This document shows positions 7,360 to 20,379 of a stretch of 64,000 nucleotides of DNA, one piece after another. Made by a program: the position numbers and the translations under genes. The stretch is from contig DASVDZ010000064.1 in assembly GCA_036380835.1 (NCBI GenBank), positions 124,001-188,000 on the forward strand. Direction: 5' to 3'. Origin of the DNA: DASQJL01 sp036380835. Lineage in GTDB: Bacteria; Eisenbacteria; RBG-16-71-46; SZUA-252. Under the pieces are notes generated by a model that ran no database searches, was not told the DNA's origin, and saw only the letters and a program-made list of their open reading frames with translations. Every line of letters starts with the position of its first letter. Position 1 is the first letter of the stretch.

Positions 7360-9333
7360 CTACGACTCCTGCTCCTCGTATTTCTGCTTCAGGCGCTCGA
7401 TGACCGCGGGATCGGCGAGCGTCGTGGTGTCGCCGACCGCCTTCCGGTCCGCGATGTCGCGGAGGAGCCGGCGCATGATCTTCCCGCTCCGCGTCTTCGG
7501 GAGATCCGCCGTGAAGAGGATGTCCTCCGGGCGCGCGATCTTCCCGATCTTCTTCACGACGTGCTCCTTGAGCTCGGTCGCCACGGCGGCGTCGCCCTTC
7601 TTCCCTTCCTTCATCGTCACGAAGGCGATGATCGCGGTCCCCTTCATGTCGTGGTCCCGCCCGACGACGGCGGCCTCCGCGACGGAGTGGTGATCCACGA
7701 GCGCGCTCTCGACCTCCATCGTCGAGATCCGGTGCCCCGCGACGTTCATCACGTCGTCCACGCGGCCGAGGAGCCAGAAGTAGCCGTCCTTGTCGCGCTT
7801 CGCGCCGTCCCCCGTGAAGTAGACGCCGGGGAACCGGACCCAGTAGTTCTGCTTGTACCGCTCGGGATCGCCGTAGATGCCGCGGAGCATGGCGGGCCAG
7901 GGGCGCTTCAGCACCAGGTACCCGCCCCCTTCCTTCACCGTTTCGCCCTTGTCGTCGACGATGTCGGCGAAGACACCGGGGAGGGGCCGCGTGGCGCTTC
8001 CGGGACGGGTGGTCGTCAACCCCGGGAGCGGGGAGATCAGGATCATCCCGGTCTCCGTCTGCCACCACGTATCCACGACGGGGCAGTTCTGGCCGCCGAT
8101 GTGCTCGTGGTACCACATCCACGCTTCGGGATTGATCGGCTCCCCCACCGAGCCCAGGAGCCGGAGCGACGTCAGGCGGTGCTTCGCCGGCCACTCGGAG
8201 CCCCACTTCATGAACGCGCGGATCGCGGTCGGCGCGGTGTAGAAGATCGTCACGCCCAGCTCTTCGACGATCTGCCAGAAGCGGTCCTTGTCGGGCCAGT
8301 CGGGCGAGCCCTCGTACATCACCGTCGTCGCGCCGTTGGCCAGGGGTCCGTACACGATGTACGAATGCCCGGTCACCCACCCGATGTCGGCGGTGCACCA
8401 ATAGACGTCGTCGTCCTTGAGATCGAAGATCCACTTGGTGGTCGAGTGCGTCCCCACCATGTAGCCGCCGGTCGTGTGGACGATCCCCTTCGGCTTGCCC
8501 GTCGTGCCCGACGTGTAGAGCGTGAAGAGGAGGTCCTCGCTGTCCATCGGCTCGGGCCAGCAGTGGTCGGCGATGCCGTCCATCACCTCGTGCCACCAGT
8601 GGTCCCGCCCCGCCTTCATGTGCACCTGGCCGGCGCCGCGCTGGTAGACCACCACGCTCTCGATCGACGGCGTCCCCTGGAGCGCCTCGTCGGCGTCGTG
8701 CTTGAGCGGGATGATCTGCCCGCGGCGATAGCCGCCGTCGGCCGTCACGAGCACCTTGGCCTTCGCGTCCACGATGCGGTCGCGGAGCGCCTCGGCCGAG
8801 AAGCCGCCGAAGACCACCGAGTGCACGGCGCCGATCCGGGCGCAGCCGAGCATCGCGATCGCCAGCTCCGGCACCATCCCCATGTAGATCGCCACGCGGT
8901 CGCCTCGCACGACGCCCAGCTTCTTGAGGACGTTCGCGAACTTGTTCACCTCGCGGTAGAGGTCCCAGTACGTCAGGGTGCGCCGATCGCCGGGCTCGCC
9001 CACCCAGACGAGCGCGGCCTTGTTCTTCCGCGCGCCCCGGACGTGGCGGTCGAGGCAGTTGTACGAGGCGTTCAGCTTCCCGCCGACGAACCACTTCGCG
9101 TCGGGGACCGTCCACTCGAGCACCTTGTTCCAGCGGACGAACCAGTCGAGCTCGGAGGCGCACCGCTCCCAGAAGGCGTCGGGATCGGACTCGGCGTGCG
9201 CGTAGATGTCGTGGTCCCGGACGTTGGCCTGCTTCGTGAATTCGGGATCCGGGGGGTAGAGGCGTTCTTCGTCGAGAAGGGCGTCGATCGCGGCTCCCGA
9301 CTTCGGGTGGGCCGCGTGCTTGTCGCTGGGCAT
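7360..9333 (-). CDS. acs: acetyl-CoA synthetase (acetate-CoA ligase)
   Basis: This 657-residue AMP-forming ligase converts acetate, ATP and CoA to acetyl-CoA. Visible elements are the P-loop-like YTSGTTGKPKG (residues 273-283), TWWQTETG, YFTGDGAKRD with the Asp that binds ribose, GRVDDVMNVAGHR at the hinge, and the C-terminal acetylation motif PKTRSGKIMRR, with the catalytic and acetylatable Lys at 618. Length is typical. A strong predicted promoter lies about 70 bases upstream. It is followed by the NTF2-like gene. Confidence 0.97.
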   Translation of the reverse strand: MPSDKHAAHPKSGAAIDALLDEERLYPPDPEFTKQANVRDHDIYAHAESDPDAFWERCASELDWFVRWNKVLEWTVPDAKWFVGGKLNASYNCLDRHVRGARKNKAALVWVGEPGDRRTLTYWDLYREVNKFANVLKKLGVVRGDRVAIYMGMVPELAIAMLGCARIGAVHSVVFGGFSAEALRDRIVDAKAKVLVTADGGYRRGQIIPLKHDADEALQGTPSIESVVVYQRGAGQVHMKAGRDHWWHEVMDGIADHCWPEPMDSEDLLFTLYTSGTTGKPKGIVHTTGGYMVGTHSTTKWIFDLKDDDVYWCTADIGWVTGHSYIVYGPLANGATTVMYEGSPDWPDKDRFWQIVEELGVTIFYTAPTAIRAFMKWGSEWPAKHRLTSLRLLGSVGEPINPEAWMWYHEHIGGQNCPVVDTWWQTETGMILISPLPGLTTTRPGSATRPLPGVFADIVDDKGETVKEGGGYLVLKRPWPAMLRGIYGDPERYKQNYWVRFPGVYFTGDGAKRDKDGYFWLLGRVDDVMNVAGHRISTMEVESALVDHHSVAEAAVVGRDHDMKGTAIIAFVTMKEGKKGDAAVATELKEHVVKKIGKIARPEDILFTADLPKTRSGKIMRRLLRDIADRKAVGDTTTLADPAVIERLKQKYEEQES

Positions 9334-9401
9334 CGGGGTCCTCCGGGAACGCGACCGGCGGCCGGGCGCGCCACGCGCCGACGCCCGGCGGAGAGGGGCC
9401 G

Positions 9402-9430
9402 ATTATGCCAGCGAAGGCGGAACGTTTCAA
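9402..9430 (-). promoter_or_regulatory. predicted sigma-70-type promoter of acs
   Basis: On the minus strand TTGAAA (9430-9425) and CATAAT (9407-9402) are separated by exactly 17 bases, which puts the start of transcription near 9395 and gives a leader of about 60 bases before the acs ATG. The rest of the gap to 9593 holds one GC hairpin (CGCGGCGC 9492-9499 / GCGCCGCG 9504-9511) with no T run. Confidence 0.6.
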
Positions 9431-9593
9431 GGCGAGGGGGCGGGGAGCAAAGAAACGGGCGGGCTGGTCGCGGGATGGTGCGACCCTCTCGCGCGGCGCG
9501 TCCGCGCCGCGTCGAGTTGCCCGCCCAACGGGGCCCCGGAGGTCGAGGGGCCCGCCTTTCAGTCGATGGCGCGACGGATCGGGAGTCGGAGGA

Positions 9594-10022
9594 TCACGAC
9601 TCCCAGTCGTAGCCGCGGCCGCGATGCTGCTTCTTCATCTGGCCCGGAGGTCCGCCGTGGGGATGGTGCTTCCAGCGATTCTCGGGCACCGCGAAGATGC
9701 GATCGGGAACGCTCTGGATCTCGATCGCGACGTACGGGCCGTTATAGCTCCGGGCGCGATACCAGTAGCCGCCCGAGTACGCGTACCAGGATCCGCTGTA
9801 TCCGAACACGTCGCAGTCGGCGTCGTAGAAATCGTGGTCCACGACGTAGACGCCGGAGACGACCTCGTAGTGCGGGCGCGCCGTGAAGTAGAGCCGCGGT
9901 GGCGGAGGCGCGTTGGAGACGTCGATCTCGGCGCCGTATCGGTATCCCGCGCAGCCCGTCAGACAGGCCGCTGCCAGGAGAAGCGCGGGGGCGATCTTCG
10001 CGAACGATCTCGTCTTGGTCAT
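9594..10022 (-). CDS. small lipoprotein of unknown function, Tyr/Trp-rich
   Basis: This 142-residue protein has a lipoprotein signal: basic start, hydrophobic run and lipobox LTGC (Cys at about 24). The mature part has a Pro-rich linker followed by repeated aromatic segments (GSWYAYSGGYWYRARSYNGP) and VPDRIFAVPENRWKHHPHG, then a basic, Gly/Lys-rich tail. It looks like the widespread YXWGXW-type small outer-membrane lipoproteins, but the match is by appearance only. It probably attaches to an outer-membrane or periplasmic surface. GGAGGAG precedes the ATG. Confidence 0.75.
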   Translation of the reverse strand: MTKTRSFAKIAPALLLAAACLTGCAGYRYGAEIDVSNAPPPPRLYFTARPHYEVVSGVYVVDHDFYDADCDVFGYSGSWYAYSGGYWYRARSYNGPYVAIEIQSVPDRIFAVPENRWKHHPHGGPPGQMKKQHRGRGYDWES

Positions 10023-10211
10023 CTGCTTCTCCTCCTCTCTCGCCGACCGGGGTTGATGGGTGCCGATCCGGCCGGCGCGGGAGGATTACGCATCGCCCGT
10101 GCCACCCGTGAGGTTCCGACGGCCCGTCATCGACTTAGGCCGGTCCCGGCCCGCCCCCGGAGGGCCCGCGCGTGGACGATCAGGAACGAAACGTACCGGA
10201 TGGAACGGCCG

Positions 10212-10637
10212 TCAACGGTCCGCCGCCACTCGCTCCCGGGACCACGCCTCCGCCGACGTGAGGTCGAATTCCGTCAGTTGGGCGGCATCGGCCCACGTGC
10301 GCGCCACGTCCACCTTGGCGCCGCCGTACGCGACCTGGAATACCGCGTACATGCGCGCGAACCCGAAGAAGAACTCGCTCGGCGCCACGAGCACGGTCGG
10401 GACCTTGGGAGGAGCGAAGGCCGGTCGCAGGCGACTCACCTCGTCGTGCGTCAGCTTGGGCGGCGTCTCGCTCCACTTGGCGCCGGAGAGATCGATCACG
10501 TGCACCTTGGCCTCCCGAAGATCCGGATCCTGCATTCGCTGGAGGATCGTTTCCAGGATGTCGAGGAGCGAGAGGTGGCCCCAGTAGGTCGTGACGTAGA
10601 CGTCGCAGTCGTCCAGATAGCGGTAGTCGCCGGGCAT
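10212..10637 (-). CDS. small cytosolic protein, possibly SpoIIAA/STAS-like
   Basis: This 141-residue protein has no signal peptide or membrane segment. Alternating strands and helices (DYRYLDDCDVYVTTYWGHLS, VHVIDLSGAKW, PTVLVAPSEFFFGFARMYAVF) resemble the SpoIIAA-like/STAS fold, in which the first strand pair is followed by a helix and then a Val/Ile-rich strand. I do not recognise a specific family. It lies between the lipoprotein and the kinase gene, on the same strand as both; a GC-rich 189-base gap separates it from the lipoprotein gene. Confidence 0.65.
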   Translation of the reverse strand: MPGDYRYLDDCDVYVTTYWGHLSLLDILETILQRMQDPDLREAKVHVIDLSGAKWSETPPKLTHDEVSRLRPAFAPPKVPTVLVAPSEFFFGFARMYAVFQVAYGGAKVDVARTWADAAQLTEFDLTSAEAWSRERVAADR

Positions 10638-10779
10638 GGGTCGTTCCCTTCGGGTCGGGACGTTCCGCGGAAGCGAGCGGGGGTCTCTCGCCGGCGATCG
10701 GTTCCGCGCCCATGATAGGACGCGGCGGGACGGAACGGAAGGACCGCGGCGCGGGGTTCCGCGCCTCGCGGCGCGCCGC

Positions 10780-13442
<2,663 letters not shown>

Positions 13443-13446
<4 letters not shown>

Positions 13447-14012
13447 GCTTCGGGCGCGCCCCGGAGCGCGACGGTGAGCACCGCGCGCGCCTTTCGCCAG
13501 TCGCGCTTCACCGTGCGCGGATCGACCTCCAGGACCTCGGCCGTCTCGTCCACCGTGAGGCCGCCGAAGAAACGCAGCTCGACGACGCGCCCGAGCCTCG
13601 AGTCGAGGTCGCTCAGCCGCTGGAGCGCCTCTTCGAGCGCCAGGACGTCGGCCGCCCCGTCGTGCACGGGAACGTCGGTCGAGTCCAGGTCGACCCGCCG
13701 GAGGTCCCCGCCCCGCTTTCCGGCGAGGCGTCGCCGCGCGTGATCCACGACGATCTGCCGCATCGCCATCGCCGCGACCGCGAAGAAGTGGCGGCGATCG
13801 GCCACGGTCAGCGTCTCGCGCGCGTGGAGCTTGAGGAACGCTTCGTGGACGAGGGCGGTGGTGTTCAGCGTCTCCTCCGGACGCTGGGAGAAGAGCGATC
13901 GATGGGCGAGGGAATGCAGCTCCTCGTAGACGTGCGGGATGAGCGCGTTCAGCGCGTCGCGGGTGCCCTCGCGGGCCGAGACGAGCAGCCGGGTGATCTC
14001 TTCGGAGCCCAT
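13443..14012 (-). CDS. ECF-family RNA polymerase sigma factor (X6-like)
   Basis: This is a 189-residue sigma-70-family protein. Region 2 is visible in LYxExLxSLAHR-like form (HVYEELHSLAHRSL, then TTALVHEAFLKLH and RHFFAVAAMAMRQIVVDHAR). Region 4 is LSDLDSRLGRVVELRFFGGLTVDETAEVLEVDPRTVKRDWRKAR, a helix-turn-helix. This pattern is that of the X6-type ECF group, which is often next to Hanks kinases. It overlaps the kinase gene by four bases. The promoter region is an AT-rich block shared with the divergent SufR-like gene. Confidence 0.92.
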
Positions 14013-14040
14013 CGGGGGCGGAGTCTACCTCACGGCGGAG

Positions 14041-14060
14041 CCCGAGGGAACCACCTCGGG
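14041..14060. promoter_or_regulatory. hairpin in the divergent sigma/regulator intergenic region
   Basis: CCCGAGG (14041-14047) and CCTCGGG (14054-14060) make a perfect 7-base stem with a 6-base loop. It lies between the sigma factor start and the AT-rich promoter block, so it would fall in the sigma factor 5' leader or act as a protein site. No T run follows on either strand, which argues against a terminator. Confidence 0.35.
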
Positions 14061-14082
14061 ATGGCTATTTATTGTCTTTATT

Positions 14083-14105
14083 AGTATTATATATGCTATA
14101 ATATT
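14083..14105 (+). promoter_or_regulatory. promoter with overlapping dyad of the SufR-like regulator
   Basis: AGTATTATA (14083-14091) and TATAATATT (14097-14105) form a near-perfect inverted repeat (8 of 9) with a 5-base centre. TATAAT at 14097-14102 is a consensus -10 lying inside the right arm; TTGTCT (14072-14077) is a possible -35 at 19 bases. The -10 ends 10 bases before the ATG at 14113, so the mRNA leader would be very short. A dyad over the -10 box fits autorepression by the regulator. Confidence 0.5.
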
Positions 14106-14112
14106 GATTTAT

Positions 14113-14793
14113 ATGCAAATGTCACCGCGTGAAATCGGACGCGCCTCCCGGCGCCTGGTCGAAACGCTACGCCTCCGCGGCCCCCTGACGGCTGCCGAGC
14201 TGGCCGAGGCGCTCGAGGTCGGCGGCGCGGCCGTTCGCCCCCACCTCCGCGCGCTGGAGGCCGGCGGGCTGGTCGAGCGGGTCGAGGAGCGGCGCCCGGT
14301 CGGGCGTCCGGTCGCGCGCTACCAGCTCACCCCCCGGGCGGACGAGGGCTTTCCGAAGCGCTACGAGCTGCTCGCCACGAGCCTCCTCGAGGCGATCGCG
14401 GACGAGTGGGGTCCCGAAGGCATCGAGCGGGTTCTCCAACGCTGGGAGGACGCCCTGAGCGCGCGCCTCGACCAAGCGCTCCCGTCCGAGCCCCGCGCGC
14501 GCCTCGACGCCCTCGCGGCGCATCAAAACCAGCACGGCTTCATGGCGTCGGTGCGCCGGGACGCGGAGGGAGTCGCCCTCGTCGAGCGGAACTGCCCGAT
14601 CGCGGCGGCGGCTGCGCGCCATCCGGAGATCTGCCGGCACGAGGCCGCGCTCTTCGGGCGGACCCTCAGGTGGAAGACCTCGCTCGTGGCCTGTCGCGCG
14701 ACCGGCGATCCGGCCTGCGTCTTCCGCGTCGGCCGGGCGCCGGCGAGGAGCGCCGCGGAACCGCCCCCCGGGACACCCGAGCGAAAGGAGTGA
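14113..14793 (+). CDS. SufR-like helix-turn-helix regulator with predicted Fe-S cluster
   Basis: This 226-residue regulator has an N-terminal winged helix (residues 10-70: LRGPLTAAELAEALEVGGAAVRPHLRALEAGGLVER). The C-terminal sensor part ends with the block NCPIAAAAARHPEICRHE, then VACRATGDPACVF. Cys161, Cys174, Cys194 and Cys202 are the candidate cluster ligands, as in the SufR/COG2345 group, where a [4Fe-4S] cluster controls DNA binding. Spacing (12, 19, 7) differs from classical cyanobacterial SufR as I recall it. Two ATG codons in frame (14113, 14119) could start it. It is followed after three bases by a flavoprotein gene with a strong AAAGGAG site, so the pair is an operon. Confidence 0.82.
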   Translation: MQMSPREIGRASRRLVETLRLRGPLTAAELAEALEVGGAAVRPHLRALEAGGLVERVEERRPVGRPVARYQLTPRADEGFPKRYELLATSLLEAIADEWGPEGIERVLQRWEDALSARLDQALPSEPRARLDALAAHQNQHGFMASVRRDAEGVALVERNCPIAAAAARHPEICRHEAALFGRTLRWKTSLVACRATGDPACVFRVGRAPARSAAEPPPGTPERKE

Positions 14794-14796
14794 TGG

Positions 14797-15522
14797 ATGG
14801 CGAGGATTCCGGTCACCCTGGCGGCCCGCGAGCGGATCGCCGACGCGACCTACGCGTTCTCCCTCCGCCTGGGCGGGCCGTTTCCGTACAAGGCGGGGCA
14901 GACGATCGACCTGACGATTCCGAATCCTCCGCACACCGATCCGTCCGGCAACATGCGGACGTTCTCCATCGCGTGCGCGCCCGGCCAGGAGCGCGTCCTC
15001 GTCGCGACGCGCGTCCGCGGGAGCGCGTTCAAGCGGAGCCTGGTCGAGCTGCCGCTCGGCGCGGGCCTCGAGATCGACGGGCCGTTCGGTTCCTTCACGC
15101 TCCCGAAGAAGGCGACCGATGCCGTTCTGCTCGCGGGCGGGATCGGAATCACGCCGTTTCGCGCGATGGCGGAAGAGGCGATCTCGCGCCCCGCCGATCG
15201 CACGCTGACCGTGATCCACTCGAACCGCACCCCCTCGGAAGCGCCGTTCCTCGAGGAGCTGGCGGCGTGGGCGGCGCGGAGCGGGGGCCGGTTCCGGTAC
15301 GTGCCGACGATGACGCGCGGCGGCGCCGCGGCGATCCCGTGGGCGGGCGAGACGCGGCGCGTCGGTCCGGCGCTCCTCGCCGAGCTTCTCCCCGCGGACC
15401 GCGGCGCGGCGCGCTATTTCGTGGCCGGCCCGGAGGGCTTCGTGAAGGGGGCTGCGGGGTCGCTGCTCGAGCTGGGCGTCGACGAAGATTTGGTCACGGC
15501 GGAGGAATTTCCGGGCTACTGA
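14797..15522 (+). CDS. ferredoxin-NADP reductase-like FAD-binding oxidoreductase
   Basis: This 241-residue protein has the FNR fold. The FAD-binding barrel has RTFSIA (RxYS type) and the following GSxFKRSL/LGAGLEIDGPFGSF loop. The NAD(P)-binding half starts with VLLAGGIGITPFRAMAEEA, and the domain ends with RYFVAGPEGFVKGAAGSLLELGV. It has no Fe-S motif, so it must pass electrons to a separate partner. AAAGGAG precedes the ATG with ideal spacing. It is co-transcribed with the SufR-like gene, which suggests its supply depends on Fe-S or redox state. Partner unknown. Confidence 0.88.
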   Translation: MARIPVTLAARERIADATYAFSLRLGGPFPYKAGQTIDLTIPNPPHTDPSGNMRTFSIACAPGQERVLVATRVRGSAFKRSLVELPLGAGLEIDGPFGSFTLPKKATDAVLLAGGIGITPFRAMAEEAISRPADRTLTVIHSNRTPSEAPFLEELAAWAARSGGRFRYVPTMTRGGAAAIPWAGETRRVGPALLAELLPADRGAARYFVAGPEGFVKGAAGSLLELGVDEDLVTAEEFPGY

Positions 15523-15828
15523 CCGGGGGCGTACGGACGCGGCCGAACTCGACGCGCGGCGAATCCCGGAGCATGCGCACGCGGGTTCTCGTAACATCGT
15601 CGTGTGAATTTCCCGCCGGTAAGCGCTTTTCGAGCGCAATAGGTTGGGGTAAAATGAAGGGGAACCACCATATGTTGTGTTTTTCCTTGACGGGCTCCGG
15701 ACCCCTTCTCGTAATGTGCGACCCCGGTTCTCGAGTTGGATCCCCGGCCGTAGGGAGGGCCGGGTGAGGGGGCCGCAGGGAATGCGGCTCCATGGGTGGG
15801 GTTGAAGGCTCAGGAGAGGGGAAGCACC
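15523..15828 (+). promoter_or_regulatory. 306-base control region and leader of nrdJ
   Basis: No gene fits in this gap. It holds a hairpin GCGCT/AGCGC (15623-15637), a candidate promoter TTTTCG (15627-15632) - N17 - TAAAAT (15650-15655), a second candidate TTGACG (15687-15692) with TAATGT (15712-15717, spacing 19), and two GC hairpins in the leader: CCCGGCC 15743-15749 / GGCCGGG 15758-15764, and GCCGCA 15772-15777 / TGCGGC 15783-15788. A strong ribosome site AGGAGAGGGG ends about 7 bases before the ATG at 15829. I find no B12-box, so a cobalamin riboswitch is not supported. Confidence 0.55.
15634..15680 (+). promoter_or_regulatory. tandem NrdR-box-like sites
   Basis: CCACCATATGTTGTGT (15665-15680) matches the NrdR box acaCwAtATaTwGtgt at 13 of 16 positions. 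A weaker copy, GCGCAATAGGTTGGGG (15634-15649), matches at about 10 of 16 and lies exactly 31 bases upstream, the three-turn spacing known for NrdR pairs. The first lies within the spacer of the TTTTCG/TAAAAT promoter and the second just after its expected start point. NrdR represses ribonucleotide reductase genes when bound to dATP, which fits the downstream gene. No nrdR is in the window. Confidence 0.65.
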
Positions 15829-18660
<2,832 letters not shown>

Positions 18661-18698
18661 CGATCTCCGGCGCCGCGGTTAGGGCCGCGACGCGCGAC

Positions 18699-18733
18699 AC
18701 GGCCCCGGGCGACCCCCGGGGCCGTTTTCGTTG
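18699..18733 (+). terminator. rho-independent terminator of nrdJ
   Basis: ACGGCCCCGGG (18699-18709) and CCCGGGGCCGT (18715-18725) form an 11-base perfect stem with a 5-base loop, followed by TTTTCGTT. It lies 39 bases after the nrdJ stop codon. Confidence 0.85.
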
Positions 18734-18863
18734 GCCCGTGGGGCCATCGGGCGTCCAAAGGGCAGCTCGGGGCGCGACCGAAAGGGATGGCGGGGAGGCC
18801 CTCCTCGGGGCATCATGGAAGTTTGGGGCTGCGCGGCGCGCTCCATCGAATCCCGAGGTCACC

Positions 18864-20363
18864 ATGAGCCAGACGCCCGAGACGCGATTTCGCGAGGCCG
18901 GCCAGGCCGAGCGCGAGTTCCTCGAGGAGCATCCGTCGTACGCCTCGACGCGCGCCCTGGACGACCTCCGCGCGACCGAGTACGAGCGGCTCGACCGCCT
19001 GGGCCACGTCTACCTCGACTACACGGGCGGGAGCCTCTACGCGGCCTCCCAGGTGAAGCGGCACGTCGAGCTCCTGAGCGGGAGCGTCTTCGGGAACCCC
19101 CACTCCACCAATCCGACGTCGATCGCGATGACGGCCCGCGTGGAGGCGGCGCGCGCGGCGGTCCTCGCCCACTTCCACGCCTCGCCGGAAGAGTGGATGG
19201 CGGTCTTCACGCTGAACGCGAGCGGCGCGCTCAAGCACGTCGGCGAGTCGTATCCGTTCGCGCCCGGCGGCCGCTACCTCCTCACGGTCGACAACCACAA
19301 CTCGGTGAACGGCATTCGCGAGTTCGCGAAGCGCCGCGGCGCGACCGTGGTCTACGCGCCGATCGCGCCGCCGGCCCTCCGCATCGACCGCGCGGCCCTT
19401 CGGGCCGAGCTCGCTCGAGGGGAGCCCGGCCGCGCGAACCTGTTCGCCTATCCCGCGCAATCGAACTTCACCGGCGTCCAGCATCCGCTCGAGCTGATCG
19501 AGGAGGCCCACGCCTTGGGCTGGGACGTGCTCCTCGACGCGGCGGCGTTCGTGCCAACGAACCGCCTCGACCTGACGCGGTGGAAGCCCGACCTGGTCTC
19601 CGTTTCGTTCTACAAGATGTTCGGCTACCCGACCGGCGTGGGGGCGCTCCTCCTCCGGAAGCCGATGTTCGCGAAGCTCGAGCGCCCGTGGTTCGCCGGC
19701 GGCACCGTCCGGATCGCCTCGGCGCAGGGGGACGGATACTACCTGGCGACCGACGCGGCGGCGTACGAGGACGGCACGGTGAACTACCTGAGCCTCCCCG
19801 GCGTGGAGATCGGCCTTGGCCATCTCGCCTCGGCCGGCCTCGACCGGATCCACGAGCGGGTCCGATGTCTCGCCGCCTGGACGCTCGCGCGCATGGCCGC
19901 CATGCGTCATGGGAACGGCGCGCCGCTCGTCCAGGTCCACGGTCCGACGGATCTCGACGCCCGCGGCGGGACGATCGCCTTCAACCTGATCGATCGGGAC
20001 GGCGCGAGTTTCGACATCCGCCGGATCGAGGAGCTGGCCAACGAGGAGCGGATCTCCCTCCGCACCGGCTGCTTCTGCAATCCGGGCGCCGGCGAAGTGG
20101 CGTACGGGCTGACCCGCGAACAGATCGCCGCCTTCTTCAGGGCCGAGGAAGGGATGACGTTTCAGGAGCTGCGCGGAAGGGTTCGCGAGGCCCACGGGAA
20201 GGAGATCGGTGCCGCGCGCATCTCGCTCGGGATCGCCACGAACTTCGCCGACGTCCACCGCTTCGAGCGGTTCCTCGACCGGTTCCGCGACCGCACGGTC
20301 GCCGAGGTGGGGACCGCGGCCGCCCCCGCGGCCGGGCACGACGCGTTCCGGGACAGCGCGTGA
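18864..20363 (+). CDS. class V aminotransferase, molybdenum-cofactor-sulfurase-like
   Basis: This is a 499-residue PLP enzyme. The N-terminal YLDYTGGSLYAASQV, the PLP-binding Lys251 in SVSFYKMFGYPTGVGALL, and the motif RTGCFCNPGAG (Cys403 and Cys405) match the NifS-like domain of eukaryotic Moco sulfurase, in which the Cys of the RTGCFCNPGA loop carries the persulfide. The C-terminal MOSC domain of the eukaryotic protein is absent. It may therefore deliver sulfur to an unknown acceptor, or act as a lyase. The ATG at 18864 was chosen because the frame upstream of it is the nrdJ shadow. It converges on the membrane protein gene with a 16-base gap. Confidence 0.85.
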   Translation: MSQTPETRFREAGQAEREFLEEHPSYASTRALDDLRATEYERLDRLGHVYLDYTGGSLYAASQVKRHVELLSGSVFGNPHSTNPTSIAMTARVEAARAAVLAHFHASPEEWMAVFTLNASGALKHVGESYPFAPGGRYLLTVDNHNSVNGIREFAKRRGATVVYAPIAPPALRIDRAALRAELARGEPGRANLFAYPAQSNFTGVQHPLELIEEAHALGWDVLLDAAAFVPTNRLDLTRWKPDLVSVSFYKMFGYPTGVGALLLRKPMFAKLERPWFAGGTVRIASAQGDGYYLATDAAAYEDGTVNYLSLPGVEIGLGHLASAGLDRIHERVRCLAAWTLARMAAMRHGNGAPLVQVHGPTDLDARGGTIAFNLIDRDGASFDIRRIEELANEERISLRTGCFCNPGAGEVAYGLTREQIAAFFRAEEGMTFQELRGRVREAHGKEIGAARISLGIATNFADVHRFERFLDRFRDRTVAEVGTAAAPAAGHDAFRDSA

Positions 20364-20379
20364 GGGCGCGCGACGCCCG

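Noticed and set aside
9492..9511. GC hairpin CGCGGCGC/GCGCCGCG upstream of acs
   Set aside because: No T run and it lies between the lipoprotein stop and the acs promoter; at this G+C such stems arise often by chance.
15523..15828. Cobalamin riboswitch before the B12-dependent reductase
   Set aside because: The B12-box (GCCACTG-like) and the expected long multi-helix layout are missing; NrdR-type boxes explain the control better.
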